Positions 41,976 to 54,451 are shown, counted from the first letter of the stretch. The stretch: 64,000 bases of DNA from Bactericera cockerelli (GCA_024516035.1 CM044962.1:1216864-1280863); one strand, 5' to 3'. Notes: a model not told the origin generated them from the sequence alone. Program-made: numbers and translations.

Positions 41976-42380
41976 TTGGTTAATTTGAACGCAATAACAT
42001 GGAGCACTGGAGCAGGGGTGCCTTACCATTAGGTTTAAAAAAAATGAAACCAGAGCAAACCCTTTTCAAAGATGTTTTAATTATTGTTGAAAAAAAAAAA
42101 TGTTTGTTATTATTAATAAAAATCAGAGTGCGTTATGTGACGGTTGAAACGGAGACTTGGGGATTTGGAGAGTGGACAGTGTTCCTGGAACGGTCTACTG
42201 ATGTATCATCCGAAAGGAATTATGATAATACTCTTTGGTGGAAGGTAATCAAACCACCAGGCAAGATTGATGCTCGAAGTATTTTTTACCACCTAACCCT
42301 CAGAGTCTTATTATTATGTGGTCATATACTCAAATTAATGAGGAAAAATTCATGCACTGGGTGGGATTCTAACAAACATA
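41946..42380. mobile_element. Inverted-repeat element and SINE S3 (minus)
   Basis: 41946-42200 carries the arms of the 19001-19062 hairpin about 140 bp apart. 42225-42380 is S3 in reverse. 42390-42835 is plain AT-rich sequence with nothing I recognise. Confidence 0.62.
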
Positions 42381-42837
42381 TCCCAACTGCGCAGTGACAC
42401 TCAACATCAACGATATTCCATAATTTTTAACATAAAACATCAGCTGTGAGCATGATGAGAAATTATCTGGATATAATAAAACTGACACATCTTAAGTTAT
42501 ATTTTTTGCCAGAAATTCCAGAATAAAAGGTAAAAATGTATTTTTTTAAATCATAAAGTCACCTACATAGGTGGTATGAAATTAAAAATGATTCTCATAA
42601 GAGCTTAAAAAGTTACATGAACAAATTTAAAATTATACCTATTATGAAACAGACATATTATTTATTTGTTTCAACACAAAAATTAATTACATTTTATCAA
42701 ATTACCTTGTGAAAAATATAGTCACAAACAAATTTTTCCAATATTATTATTGCTTGATCAATTTATGTTATTAACTCAAGTGATTTGAAAGAACAAGAGT
42801 CCCAAAAGCGCAATGTCATGTAATAATAATAATAATA

Positions 42838-43024
42838 ATATCGCCTTATTTATACTGCTCGATTAGGACTATGACCCATTATTTCAGCAGTGCCGCCCAA
42901 GACGTATTATTATGTGGTCAAAATCCCAAATGGGAGGGTATCTGTCTAGTCCCGGCTGGGTTTTGAACCTTTGGAACCTCTGACCTCACAGAGTGCCACC
43001 TTTACCACTGAGCTACCGGACAGA
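42838..43024 (-). mobile_element. SINE family S4 (minus)
   Basis: Reverse copy with head at the right (plus: taccactgagctaccggaca). Confidence 0.85.
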
Positions 43025-43079
43025 ATGTTCTGCCAGAGTAACTAATCTATTGTGACCTGTTGCATATTTTCTATTGTGT

Positions 43080-43635
43080 AAGGATATGAAGGAAAGCAAT
43101 AAGAGCCGAATTATTACAAAACAGGATTAAATTTAAAATAAGCCAGACCCTACCTTAAAAAAAAAAAAAAAAAAAATGGAGCAAAAAAATATTTCCTTTT
43201 ACAAAAACGAACACACTACTTTCAATTTCTAATACTAGAAATTTATCGGAAGTAATAATAGATGACGAAATATGAAGCTGATTTAACGTATAGAGGCATA
43301 GATAGAATGTGTCAGTAGGAGTGTCAGAGCCATTGAGCCAAACAACCTCAACCATGAGGAAGAGGTTGACCAATGCCAACCCCAGTCGGTTCGGGAAAAG
43401 TAAAGAACAAGATCCTTTTTTTCTTTTTATTGAAAAAATCTGTTTTTCTTTTTATATTGTTTCCAATTTTGTATATTATTTGTAATTATTTGTTTGTTAG
43501 GAAGGTTTGAGTTAGAACAATGCCGACCCCAAGTAGATTTGGGAAAAGCCAAACTGAAAGAATTATGTCCTTATTAATAAAGTGTATGATAATTATAATG
43601 TATAATAATAATAATAATAATAAGAAGAACCAGGC
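43080..43635. other. Intergenic, fragments of dispersed repeats
   Basis: 43170-43270 holds, in reverse, the block shared with 17620 and 28800. 43500-43600 is a LINE-like 3' tail ('gccgaccccaagtagatttg') ending in an ATAATAATA run. No gene is visible. Confidence 0.55.
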
Positions 43636-43639
43636 ATTC

Positions 43640-44370
43640 GTAGTGTCTGGGGGACCTTAAACAGGGAGAAACGCAATGTATCGCTAGAGGACTATAAACA
43701 GAGAACAGACTAACATAACATAACCAACTCTTACAAGGGTGGCTAGCTTGCGTTTAACAAGATTCAATGGTCTGTCTTCACGTATGGTTAAGAATTAATG
43801 GGCCTATATGGATTTGAACATTATTCCATTCATGTGAAATGATGGATGGAATAGGGGACGTTAAACAGGACGAAGACCAGTGTCTTGCTAGAGGATATAA
43901 ACAGAGTCAACCCTAGCTAGCAAGGTTAGCTTCCACTTCTCCAAGGGTTTAACGGCTTGTAAATGAAAAAGCCCAAGTTTTCTTGGTGGTTGATCGCACA
44001 TAGAAATATAATGGTTGGGTGGAAGAGAATGCCAAGGGATAAACCCCGCCCTTTAGTTAGGACGTGTGTATATGTTTTTTTCTCCAATTTTTACAGTTCT
44101 CATGATATAGAAATTATGTTGCATCAAAATGAGCCAATTTTTCAACAAAAGTTGCATACAGATCACCACTCCCCCAGCACAACCAAGCTGGTTACAACAA
44201 CAACCAATCATTGAAAAATATATAAGTTATCATATTTGTGTTCATCACTTTCGTGATATCACAACTACTCAAACTCGCTTTACTAAATCCACGCTGAAAC
44301 CAGGACTTGAACCACCGACCTCCAGGTCACAAGTCCGCCACCCTATCGATCAAGTTAATGAGGTCGGTTA
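43640..44370. mobile_element. S9 copies, one split by S6, then SINE S5 (minus)
   Basis: 43640-43800: partial S9. 43850-44215: S9 interrupted at 44013-44100 by an S6 core; the S9 tail (aagctggttacaacaacaac) resumes after it. 44226-44370: S5 in reverse. Confidence 0.75.
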
Positions 44371-44800
44371 TCATTGAAAAATATTGTACATCTATTTGAT
44401 TTTTCAAGATACGCCTTCAATTCATTCAGGATACGCCTTCCAATCTGGTCAGGGCTATACGTTGTCATGGTCGTAGTTGAAGATATTTCTTGCGTCGTAA
44501 CGAAACAGAAGATTATCCCGGCTCCAGTGACTCCTGAAAAGAAAGAAAGAATGGGCGTGGCTAAGGCAATGCTGGAGCGTTAGAACTATAGAGAGATAAG
44601 TCAATGAAGACGTAAAAAGTTATTAGACGGGTTAGTGTAAACAGTATTGCGCATTGCATAATCGAGAAAATGTCAGGCGCGCATACAAATTATTTTAGAT
44701 AATAATTTACGGCCGAATTATAAAACAGCGTTGAATTTAAGATAAGCCAGATTATCCCTCATGTCAGGCTATAGTGCGCTGTGATTTTATCTTAAATTTA

Positions 44801-45232
44801 GGGCGAAATTAAGAGACAAAATCGATAACTTAATCGAATGGTACGCAATCCGAGGCTCAGTACCACAGAGGTATTACAAAAACGTACATTAATTCCCAGT
44901 TAATATTGTTTTATCATTCAACCCTTAGTTAATTGCTCATTGCATAATCGATATTGCACAGCCTTTTTTACTTCGGAGCCATGAAACAGAAGCTACTGTA
45001 GACGCTTGCGGTCTGTGTTGTAGACTGCCTATCCCGTAGTATGCCTCCCCTCTGATGGGCGAGAACTGACACTGTACTTCCCAATAAGGAGCTGGGTCAA
45101 CACGAGTGCACCGGAAGGAATCCCTTATAAACAACCAAATTATGAATAGATTTTTTTTCGGCGCGGGGGTTCGAACACGAGACCTTCCGCATGGCAAGCG
45201 AGTGCTTAACCACTGAGATATCCGTGCGCTCT
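44801..45232. mobile_element. MITE M1 then SINE S2 (minus)
   Basis: 44801-44898 is a short M1 copy (gggcgaaattaagagacaaa). 44958-45232 is S2 in reverse with a good head (plus: gaacacgagaccttccgcat, aaccactgagatatccg). Confidence 0.78.
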
Positions 45233-45700
45233 TTGAGCTATTCGTATATTTTGTTCTTTAAAAACTTATTTTTCCTTTGTGTGCCATAGTAAGGAGAGTA
45301 AGAAGAAAAGTAAAATTTTGACGAGATTCATCTTGCATGAAGAAAATAAATAAATAAAAGAACCCAATATTGTAAAATTGTATTAACTAAATTTTTGTGT
45401 TAATCTGATATCACAATAATACTATCTTTTTGCCTAACTTGGGATTCGAACCATCGACTTCCATTTTACATGTCCGCAACCTTATCTATGAAGGGTTTTA
45501 GTTGAAATTTCATACACTGCGACCTAAAGAGATCTCTTGTAACCAAATAGAAAGGAGGTTTCAAGTTTCAAGGAGGACATTCTTCTAAATCTTCGATAGG
45601 ATGTAGGATGGAAGTTCAATCTTCTTACAGTGATAATACATTGAGGGATGAATCGGTTCATTGGTTGAGACAATGATAGGCATGATTATTATTATATTAC

Positions 45701-48374
45701 TTACTTGGTGATTTTCTTGTACATATCCTCCAGGTTTCTTATCTTGATGGGTGCGTGGTAGCCTCTCTTCTTCACATAGATCTCCGTATCGTTGAACCAC
45801 ATGTCCTGGTAGTCCATATCGGTGCACCTCTTCTTCACCTCCTTGAACAGCTTTCGCTTCACCGGGCTCAAGTGTTCGTGGATTGTCACACCTGGTGTGA
45901 AAGGACAGTTGTGGTAATCACAAGAAAATCGTTCGAAATCAAAGTTTATAATAATAATAATAATAACACTCTTTAGTGGAAGGTATCCACCAGGCGAGGT
46001 AAATGCTCAAAGGCCTCAAAGCATTTTCTACCACCTAGCCCTCAGAGTCTTACTACGAAAAAATTCTGGCCCCTTAAGTTTTCTTATATCCAGGTTCGAC
46101 TGTATGATAATTTATTATCATACAGTCGAACTCTGTGGATTATTATTCAATTATATTATTTTAATTGGTCAGCTTGGGCCATCAAACCCAGTGGCGCGCA
46201 TCTCACCTGAATAGTAAAACTCTTTCCCACCGTCCAGCGTGAGTCGAATGGTCATTCCGTTCTTCTTGTAGTCCTGTTTGTACTTGTGCAGGTACTGACG
46301 TAGCCCTTGCATCCAGCGCCACTTGATCTTGCGGGTCTTCAGTCCCATGATGATCGGGAATACCTTATTCATAGACAGGGAATTAGCACACTGACGCAGA
46401 TATAAGTTTTTTGGGGGCAGGGGGTTTCAGGATCAAAAACCGGTATACATTTTCTGTTTATACTGATTAAAATAGAGAGGTTAATTGATGGCATTGATAA
46501 TCAGATCTATTACCTGCTGATGAGAGCAAATAAGCTTGAAACAGATGTCCAGGTATGTTCTGATTATTATTTTACATCTAATACAACTTCTCACTTTTTC
46601 TATACTCATTATACTGATTCCTGGGGTTCGGGGGAAGAAAAAGCCACAGGCTTTTCCCTCGCCCATTCGTTCACTACATTTCTATTGAGCTCTTTTCATT
46701 TTATGCCCTATATTGCAGTATGTATTATGTAGTTTGCCAATAAAGTATTCAGTATCAGTATAAACAGAAAAGTGAGAAGTTGTACTAGATGTACATGAAT
46801 ATCAGAACATACCTGGACAGCTGTTTCGAGCTTATTTGCTCTCATCAGCAGGTAATAGTTCTGATTATCCATGTCATCAACTAACCTCTCTATTTTAATC
46901 AGTTCCTCCCTTACATGTCTCCCTTACTCTCTCCAGCCCAGATACGTAGCGAGTAAAAAAACCCAGACGTCCCAGACAGGATTTGAACTCAGGTCACTGA
47001 ACTTACAAGCCTTTTATGCTACTGCCGCTACTGCACTCGGCCATGGGGAACTACTAAAGAAGTAAATTAAAAAGTGACCGATTACAATACTTTCTATATC
47101 TTATAGGTAACATAAAGTAAAAATGGATTTCGAACAATTTTTTTTTTGAAGTCTTATTACTAACGGGCGCCGAAAACACACACAGCCAAACCACTGCGCC
47201 CTGCAAACTATCTGCAACATTCCAGGAGCGCGTGGAATCAAACCCCTCTTGTGCCAGAATTCCACAATAAATAAATAAATTTTAATCATCCATATTGTGA
47301 TTTTCCTTGATTTAAAAAAGGTATTTAAGGTACTTGACTTTGTAAATTAATGCATAATTTTCACGATCATTGTTAAATATTGATATATTAATCGAAGTGA
47401 AAGCAACTTTACCTTGCGGCCTTGCTTCGCATAGATATCCGATGTGTATTGCGTCATGGCATGCAGCATGGTGATGTCCTCATCCCTAATAGTTACGTTC
47501 AATGTCTGGAAGAAAGAGATGATCAAGGTCAAATTAAAAAAAATATTTGTATGATCTCTTGGTTTTCCAATCAGAAGCGCATTGCCACGATTCTCGTTAA
47601 CACAAATATGATCTAACCTCAGAAAAACCTAAGCTGGGCTTTATAGCTTTATTATTTGCCCTTATTAGAAATCATATTATTATTATTAAAAAAACTAACT
47701 TGAAAAAACAGTTCATCCAAAACTTGACCTTAACTAGAACTTACCCTTAGTTATGTAGGGATATAATATATTTTATTGTTGTTTTTATAGTAGGTACATT
47801 TTTGCTGTCATAAATCTATCTATGTTTTGATGTCAGGCCATGTAGTAAAATAAATAGCCGCCGAAGCCTATCCTTTAGTCTATCTCTTTTTTTGGGGTTT
47901 AACGTCGTTTTCAACTACATGGTCATATCACGGCGGGGTGTTACCCTCCATTCGCAGGAAACTCACAAATCTGCTACCCACATTAACCGCACCCAGCCTG
48001 GGTTGGGCCGGAATGGCAAGTTCTCTACAAGGATAACTCACATCTGCCAATCCCTCCAGCACTCTGTACAGCAGACTCGCGTCAATCTTCGGCATCCCAT
48101 TGATCTGAACAATCAATCGTCTGTCTTCGTCCTGGTAGTTCCCAATCTTCACTTGCAGATCATTCAGCTTGCCGGAGAACACAAAGTAGTCAATGTTCTT
48201 CCTGTTGACCTTCTTGCTCATAAAACTCAATCGGTCATCCAACTTCAGGAGATCATTCCGGAGATCGGGGTCATCGCAGTCCACTTGGCACGAAAGGAAC
48301 ATGATCAGCATTCTCGCCCAAAACAGGAATCGAAGGGCGGGCGTTGGTAAGTCCGTCCCTGACCACAGGTTCAT
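45701..48374 (-). CDS. FP25K-like secreted protein, four exons (gene FPL-2)
   Basis: Coding exons on the minus strand: 48374-48042, 47505-47413, 46363-46207 and 45891-45701. They total 774 nt (257 aa) with consistent phases (0, 0, 1), GT-AG borders and TAA at the end. The N-terminus has a hydrophobic stretch usable as a signal (LRFLFWARMLIMFLSC). A I-x-I-x-G-M-P segment lies near 88-95 (LIVQINGMPKIDASLLYRVL). Exon 3 (GLKTRKIKWRWMQGLRQYL) aligns with IIVKLRTRALKFEWMRH of FPL-1. The C-terminus (VTIHEHLSPVKRKLFKEV, WFNDTEIYVKK, IKIRNLEDMYKKI) has the FP-like end. It is a shorter paralog of FPL-1: one G-P segment where FPL-1 has two. The two genes converge with 4.2 kb between stops. The weakest point is the exon-3 acceptor (aataag, poor pyrimidine tract). 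Function unknown. Confidence 0.82.
45962..46050 (-). mobile_element. SINE S3 fragment (minus)
   Basis: 3' part of S3 in reverse (actctttagtggaaggtatc) with a small internal duplication (ctcaaaggcctcaaagc), in the last intron of FPL-2. Confidence 0.78.
46452..46905. mobile_element. Small foldback element, about 150-bp arms
   Basis: The left arm (tttatactgattaaaataga, acctgctgatgagagcaaat, acaacttctcactttt) returns as reverse complement at 46755-46905. The loop holds a SINE-like piece (aagccacaggcttttccctc, ending 'gccaataaagtattcagtat') also seen at 24430-24560 and 11160-11205. Confidence 0.82.
46935..47275 (-). mobile_element. Two degenerate tRNA-like SINE fragments (minus)
   Basis: 46935-47048 contains a B-box complement (caggatttgaactcaggtca) and an A-box-like right end. 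47157-47275 has 'ccaaaccactgcgccctgca' and 'gtggaatcaaacccctcttg'. Each is single-copy here, so the assignment is tentative. Confidence 0.5.
47890..48020 (-). mobile_element. 5S-derived SINE 3' fragment (minus) beside the FPL-2 exon-1 donor
   Basis: Reverse of the S7 3' half (cacattaaccgcacccagcc, gttaccctccattcgcagga). It ends about 20 bp from the exon-1 donor of FPL-2. Confidence 0.75.
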
Positions 48375-48479
48375 GCTTGATCACGACATTTGACCCTGAA
48401 GAAAATTCACTGGGGAAATTTGTTCGCCATGAAACTGTCGGACTCTTATATGACCTGGTTGTAGGGTTTCAGGTGAAGC

Positions 48480-49400
48480 GCCATACAATAATGCGACTTA
48501 GGACCAGGATTGTAATCGAAGCCTTGACACGACCACTAGTGGGAATTTAGTGAGATCTATAGATCTAATAGAGGTCTGTGTTATAAGTGGGGCTTCTCTT
48601 GTGGAGCTCCAACCAGTCTATAGTGAGATCTATCCTGACTGTCGGACTATCGGTGGTGGAATATGGTTGTAAACTTTGTGCTGACACTTTTACCTCTAAT
48701 AATTGTGGGACTAATAAGATCCAATCCGAGGTTTTATCCAGGTTATTCGAAAGCTGTCAAAAATTTTCAGATGCAAGAACTTTTCCCGTCACGTGCATTG
48801 CATGACATTTATAAATATTTAAGCTTATTAATTTACCAGTTTTGGCATGGTTATTTTATTTCTCACTGAGTACTTTTATAAAAATTATCCATGCTAGACT
48901 GTTTAACGGGTCAAACTTGTATTTTTGGTTTTTTAATGATATATGTGTCTTTCACATACAGTTATTGACAAAAAAAAACACGTTTCTTTAACAGACACAC
49001 AGAAAAAAAGGTTCGAAAATTAATTATTGCAGTAGAAATTACCAAAACGTGGCCTTTTGACTTGCAGTAGAAATCCGACTAACCTTTACCAGAAACAAAG
49101 TTATTCTGTTTTTTTTCTGTCAGCTTGTAACTTCTTCAGTAAGAGTACTTTAATAGTAAACTTTATTTCAAAATTGAGTACTTTTCTATGTCAAATTATT
49201 CTACAACCTTCGGCAATAAGAAAAAGAGTTTATGACGAGAACTAAACTTGATTGCTGTGTTTACTTTCTCGGTATTACTAATCCAATGAAACAATAGGAC
49301 TGATAAAAATTCAAAGAAAAAAAGCTATCAATTTGATTCAATTGATTAGAACTCATGACATCATCAAAATGTGACGTATTTATAATGAAGTTTTTATTTA
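48480..49400. other. Intergenic 5' flank of FPL-2
   Basis: 48480-48625 is the tail of SINE S8 ('ttctcttgtggagctccaac'). The rest, to the start of the next repeat, is AT-rich with no gene or recognised element; it should include the FPL-2 promoter. Confidence 0.6.
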
Positions 49401-49409
49401 TTTTTATAC

Positions 49410-49690
49410 TAGCGGGCTGCACCCGCTTCGCCAAGCCATCACACACACCACACCCACACACACACACACAACACACCCACACACATCACACACACATACA
49501 CACACCCATCCACACACACACACACACACACCCACTCTCTCACACACACACACACACAACACAACACACCACACACAAACCACACACATACACACACACA
49601 CCCACTCACACACACTCACACACACACACACACACACACAACACAACACAACACACCACACACAAACCACACACATACACACACACATCA

Positions 49691-49785
<95 letters not shown>

Positions 49786-50583
49786 ACCATCATCGCTGTA
49801 AATTTCAAAATCCCGAGCCAAATCTATCATAGCGGATATTGATAATGTAGCAAACTGGCCCATATTTCGAGAACGGTTTGTCAGAATATGGCAACAAAGG
49901 GCTCAAATAAAATCATGTGATGTTCTCAGACAGTTTTTACAATAAAAATATAGGTCCTCGCGATAACTTTTAAGTTCCGTGCTGGAATCTGTAAAAAAAA
50001 ACGTGAAAAGTCTGAAAAAATGGTTGAAAATTCGAACATTCTGGCTTCTATCTCGAGAACGGTACGTCAGAACGTGGCCTAATATGAATTAAATGAAAGC
50101 TAGTTTTGTCTAATGTGTTATTAAATAATAAAAAATATAGGTCCTCGCGACAAATTTTAAGTTTCGCGCTGGAATCTGCTAAAAAAACGTGAAAAGTCTG
50201 ATAAAAAGGTCGAAATTTCGAACATTCTGGCTTATATCTCCAGAACAGTACGTCAGAATGTGGCCTAAAATGAATTAAATGAAAGCTAATTTTGTCTAAT
50301 GTGTTATTAAATAATAAAAAATATAGGTCCTCGCGATAGATTTCAAGTTCCAGGGCAATGACTGTCTTTAAATCGAACCCTTCCTCAAGGAAATACTTGA
50401 GGAAGGTCATAACTCAAGGACGGTTTGGAATTTCGGACTTTTGATAATTTTCCTGGTATTTTCCGGCAATTTTACTTGGAGTCATCTCTCATCAATTTTT
50501 CGCTATCTCTTACCGTTTCGCCTAAACAATTCCGGACACACAAAGATACAAAGATACAAAGCCCGTCCATATTTCTCATTTAT
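49410..50583. repeat. 1.2-kb CA-bearing dispersed repeat, copy 2
   Basis: Same ends and order as 37644-38850: actagcgggctgcacccgct, about 350 bp of (CA)n, then the shared flank. Here a block of about 180 bp ('ggtcctcgcga..cgtgaaaagtctga..attctggctt') is tandemly duplicated (about 49959-50137 and 50139-50320). The (CAC)n block of copy 1 is absent. Confidence 0.9.
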
Positions 50584-50589
50584 ATACAG

Positions 50590-50854
50590 TACTAGCCGTT
50601 TGCCCGTGCTTTGCAACGGGACTAAATTTCAAATTTACTAAGGCATGGCCGTACTGCTGGACAGCAATGCCTTTTTGAACTTTTTATAATTTTTCTGGAC
50701 AAAAACGATAATGGTTTTGGGGGGGTCAATTCTGAGACATTTTTCGCTATCTCTTACCGTTTTGGCTAAACAACTCCGGACAAACAAACAAACAAACATA
50801 GGTAGGTAGGTAGGTAGGTAGGTAGGTAGTCCTTTTTTCTGTTTTATATATAGA
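50590..50854. repeat. Related retroposon tail with TAGG microsatellite
   Basis: It begins actagccgtttgcccgtgct, resembling the start of the 1.2-kb repeat, and shares 'tttttcgctatctcttaccg' with its 3' part. (TAGG)n covers 50801-50829 and it ends in 'ttttatatatagagat'. Class unknown. Confidence 0.65.
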
Positions 50855-50857
50855 GAT

Positions 50858-52976
50858 GTTTCAGAAAAGGTGGCCACCCCTCGTAACTTTTGAACGCGAC
50901 GGAATTTTTCAATTCTGTAAAGTCCTAGGTATAGGAAGTGCCCTAGGGCCCATCCTGTGGTCATATTTATTTTTGGTCCCGGTCGGCCCTTCCGGCTTTT
51001 AGGCCATATTTTTTCATTTTTCTCGCGAATTTTAAATGGAATGCTATATTTTTTATTCCTGTTAATTAAAGTCTAAGTTAGGTTGAGTATAATGAGCTTT
51101 TCAAATTTTCAAAAACCATATCAGGGGCGGAGCTAGTAGGGTGCAACTTTCAAAACTGTTACACCCTGTATTTCAGTGTTAGTTAGATTTTTTAGTACTT
51201 TTATAATGTTCATAGGTTCAAAATATTGTTTTACACCATATGAAATCAAAAAAAATATTCCTGTTTACTTCTAATCAGGGTCATAGTAAGGTTTTTGTAA
51301 AAGTACTTTTTTTCTCACGTCAATTTTTCCGTAAATTAATGGTGTTCTCGAAATTGGCATTTTTAGAGGTGAAAGTCTGCAGTGACATATGTTTTTTATG
51401 CTTTAAATCGAAAGAAAACTTAACGGAGAAGCGATTAAGATCATAAAAAAAGCCATTTAACCTGCTAGTTTTTTCACGACAGTGTCCGGTAAAGTGGGTG
51501 AATTTCGTATTGGATTTTTTTGTTGTTGAGGAAACACAATTGGCATAGAAAATAAATAATACCTAATAAGGGAATAATACTAAACATAACTAAATGCGAA
51601 ATTAAATGAAGATTATTTCTTCTAAATCAGTGCCGGATATTTTTTTTTCTCTCTCTCTTCTCCTCTTTAAAATAATTGAATTGGTTTAATTTTCACCCTC
51701 AAGAGTTTGGTACTTGACTTAGTATTTTTTTCTCTTAAATTTCGAGATAATTAGATTTTTATTTAGAGACCTGGTATTCATTACTAGCAACACCAGTATG
51801 ATTTTTTTTTTTTTAATTTGGGTTTAATATGGCGTTTCAACTGCATGGTCATATCATAACGGGGGTGTTACCCTCCATTCGCAAGAAACTCACCAACCTC
51901 CTAAACACATTTATCTCACCCAGCCTGGGTTAGGCCGGAATACCAGCATCACGAAGTCTTCTCCTCGCTAGACGTTGCTTAACTTCGGTGATCCTACAAG
52001 AATCGTTGCATTCAAAGCGCCATCGGACTGACTCCAGAATTATTGACAATGTGTTTTCTACAGATTTTACCAACTTACCAACTAAAATTGTCTCAAGAGG
52101 GGACCCCTAGGCCGACTTTAGAAGCAGCATTATCCGATAATTATTTTTGATACAACTTGAACTTTGAAAAGTGAAAAAAAGAGATAGAGAAAAAAAAAAT
52201 AAATAGAATAAATAATTTTCATTTAATTTCGCATTTAGTTATGTTTATTGAAGTATTATTCCCTTATTAGATATTATTTATTTTCTATGCCAATTGTGTT
52301 TCCCCAACAACAAAAAAATCCAATACGAAATTCACCCACTTTACCGGACACTGTCGTGAAAAAACTAGCAGGTTAAATGGCTTTTTTTTATGATCTTAAT
52401 CGCTTCTCCGTTAAGTTTTCTTTCGATTTAAAGCATAAAAAACATATGTCACTGCAGACTTTCACCTCTAAAAATGCCAATTTCGAGAACACCATTAATT
52501 TACGGAAAAATTGACGTGAGAAAAAAAGTACTTTTACAAAAACCTTACTATGACCCTGATTAGAAGTAAACAGGAATATTTTTTTGATTTCATATGGTGT
52601 GAAACAATATTTTGAACCTATGAACATTATAAAAGTACTAAAAAATCTAACTAACACTGAAATACAGGGTGTAACAGTTTTGAAAGTTGCACCCTACTAG
52701 CTCCGCCCCTGATAAGGTTTTTGAAAATTTGAAAAGCTCATTATACTCAGCCTAACTTAGACTTTAATTAACAGGAATAAAAAATATAGCATTCCATTTA
52801 AAATTCGCGAGAAAAATGAAAAAATATGGCCTAAAAGCCGGAAGGGCCGACCGGGACCAAAAATAAATATAACCACAGGATGGGCCATAGGGCACTTCCT
52901 ATACCTAGGACTTTACAGAATTGAAAAATTCCTTCGCGTTGAAAAGTTACGAGGGGGTGGCCACCTTTTCTGAAAC
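50858..52976. mobile_element. 2.1-kb foldback element with arms of about 770 bp
   Basis: The left arm 50858-51623 and right arm 52207-52976 are reverse complements with few differences. The outer ends are gtttcagaaaaggtggccac and its complement. The loop (51624-52206) contains a 5S-derived SINE. The word tatagagat lies directly left of the element and again 6 bp beyond its right end, a candidate target duplication. Each arm encodes the same short open frame (up to 89 aa on the right arm) with no recognised motif. No transposase is present. Confidence 0.93.
51820..52030 (-). mobile_element. 5S-derived SINE S7 (minus) in the foldback loop
   Basis: Complete reverse copy; 5S-like head at the right end (minus strand: tgaatgcaac region, gaagttaagcaacgtctagc). 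It is absent from the arms, so it is either the founding loop sequence or a later insertion. Confidence 0.85.
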
Positions 52977-53051
52977 ATACTGTATAGAGATGAACATTGG
53001 TTTGTTTAAAGAGAGGACAGTATCACTCACTATTTTATTATTTTTTTTTTA

Positions 53052-53608
53052 CAGGAGGTACTGTAGACGTTTGTGGTCTGTGTTGTAGCCTGCCCATCCC
53101 ATAGTATGCCTCCCTTCTGATGAGCGAGAAGTGACACGAGAAGTGGTCACGGTGGCAGAGTGAGTTAGCGCGCTAGGCATTGCACGCATGGTGACCTGCA
53201 TTCGATTCCCAGGGGGACAGAATTTTTTCTGCCCTGTTCTTGGGTGTTCGGGGTCCACCCATACTTCGTGAGGAAAAATGAGTACTTACTTGTATGAGTA
53301 ACGACCAGTGGCGGCATTACCAGAGTAAAAAGAAATTAATGTATTAGAATTCGAAAAGTTAAGGAGGCTCTTAGTAATGCTGCGCTACCCACAAAAATTG
53401 TGAAGTGGCCTTGGGCTTCACCACAAATAAATTCATACATACATACTTCCCATTTAGGTGCTAGGTCAACACGAGCGCACCGAAAGATATTCCTTACAAA
53501 CAACTTTAACCAAAATTTTGATACAAATTTTTGTCGGCGCGGGGGTTCGAAACCGCGACCTTCCGCATGGCAAGAGAGTGCTTAACCACTGAGCTATTCG
53601 TGCCCTCA
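53052..53608. mobile_element. SINE S2 (minus) split by SINE S1 (plus)
   Basis: The S2 halves 53052-53140 and about 53440-53608 join across 'gagaagtgacac / acttcccatttag'. The S1 copy at 53146-53430 is inserted between. S1 here is therefore younger than this S2 copy. Confidence 0.87.
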
Positions 53609-53849
53609 TTTTTATTGGTGCAGTCCTTGCTTGCCCTTTTTCAATTTTTATTTAGTAAAATTGACGACCTAGTTTATACTGTCATCAGAATTCTCCTGAA
53701 AATGTCCTTCAATTTTTTGTATACGTCATGTTGTCAAATTATCATCAAGTATTCTCCTAATTTCACTTTGCCTTTTCTTAAACCTTGGGTTTGGCATTGC
53801 CTAAACTCTGTCTTATGGTTGAGGTTTTTTTTTTACATGTTCGATCAAG

Positions 53850-54110
53850 TTTAATTTACAATAGAATCCATAGAATATAATTATGTTAATTATTGACATA
53901 CAAAGAAATTGAATTTAATAAAGTTATTAATATTATACTATGCTCTATTAGGTAAGACAAAGTAAAATATATACAGTAAAACACTATGAAATTATAAAGA
54001 AAAAATCAATAAATTGAACAAAGAAACAAGAACTAAAAAGATAATAAAGCTAATGTCCTACCAAAAGAGCGGGGTTATTGCCTGTGGCAATCTCTTCCAC
54101 CCAACCCTTA
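53850..54110 (-). mobile_element. SINE-like S6 (minus)
   Basis: Reverse copy with head at the right (gcaatctcttccacccaacc) and a long AT-rich tail. Confidence 0.82.
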
Positions 54111-54451
54111 TAAAACTTGATCGAGGGCGGTGTTAATATCAGCGGGATTGTCTTCCACACCAACCTATTAGGTTGGTTGGTTCGGCCGCGCCTGATACAT
54201 TTGTATACCAATATACTATACATACTTGATCTGATGTGTGGAAGACAATTGTTTCATCAAAACCTCCTCACGTCAGTGTCAGGTGAGAAAAGAAGTTCCG
54301 AGTTCCTATCATCGTGAACGATGGTAGCCTGTCTTTACTAGGAGGATAATAATAATAATAACAAGGGCCCCCAGAACCAAGCCAATGCTGGTCTAATCCC
54401 AGTTTATAGTCCCCCAGCTAGACTGCTGGTCTACTCCCTGTTTATAGTCCC

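Noticed and set aside
50801..50829. Interstitial telomeric repeat
   Set aside because: The unit is TAGG, not the insect TTAGG, and it lies in a retroposon-like tail.
51240..52657. The 68- and 89-codon open frames in the foldback arms as a transposase
   Set aside because: They are the same sequence on the two arms, with no catalytic motif and too short for a transposase.
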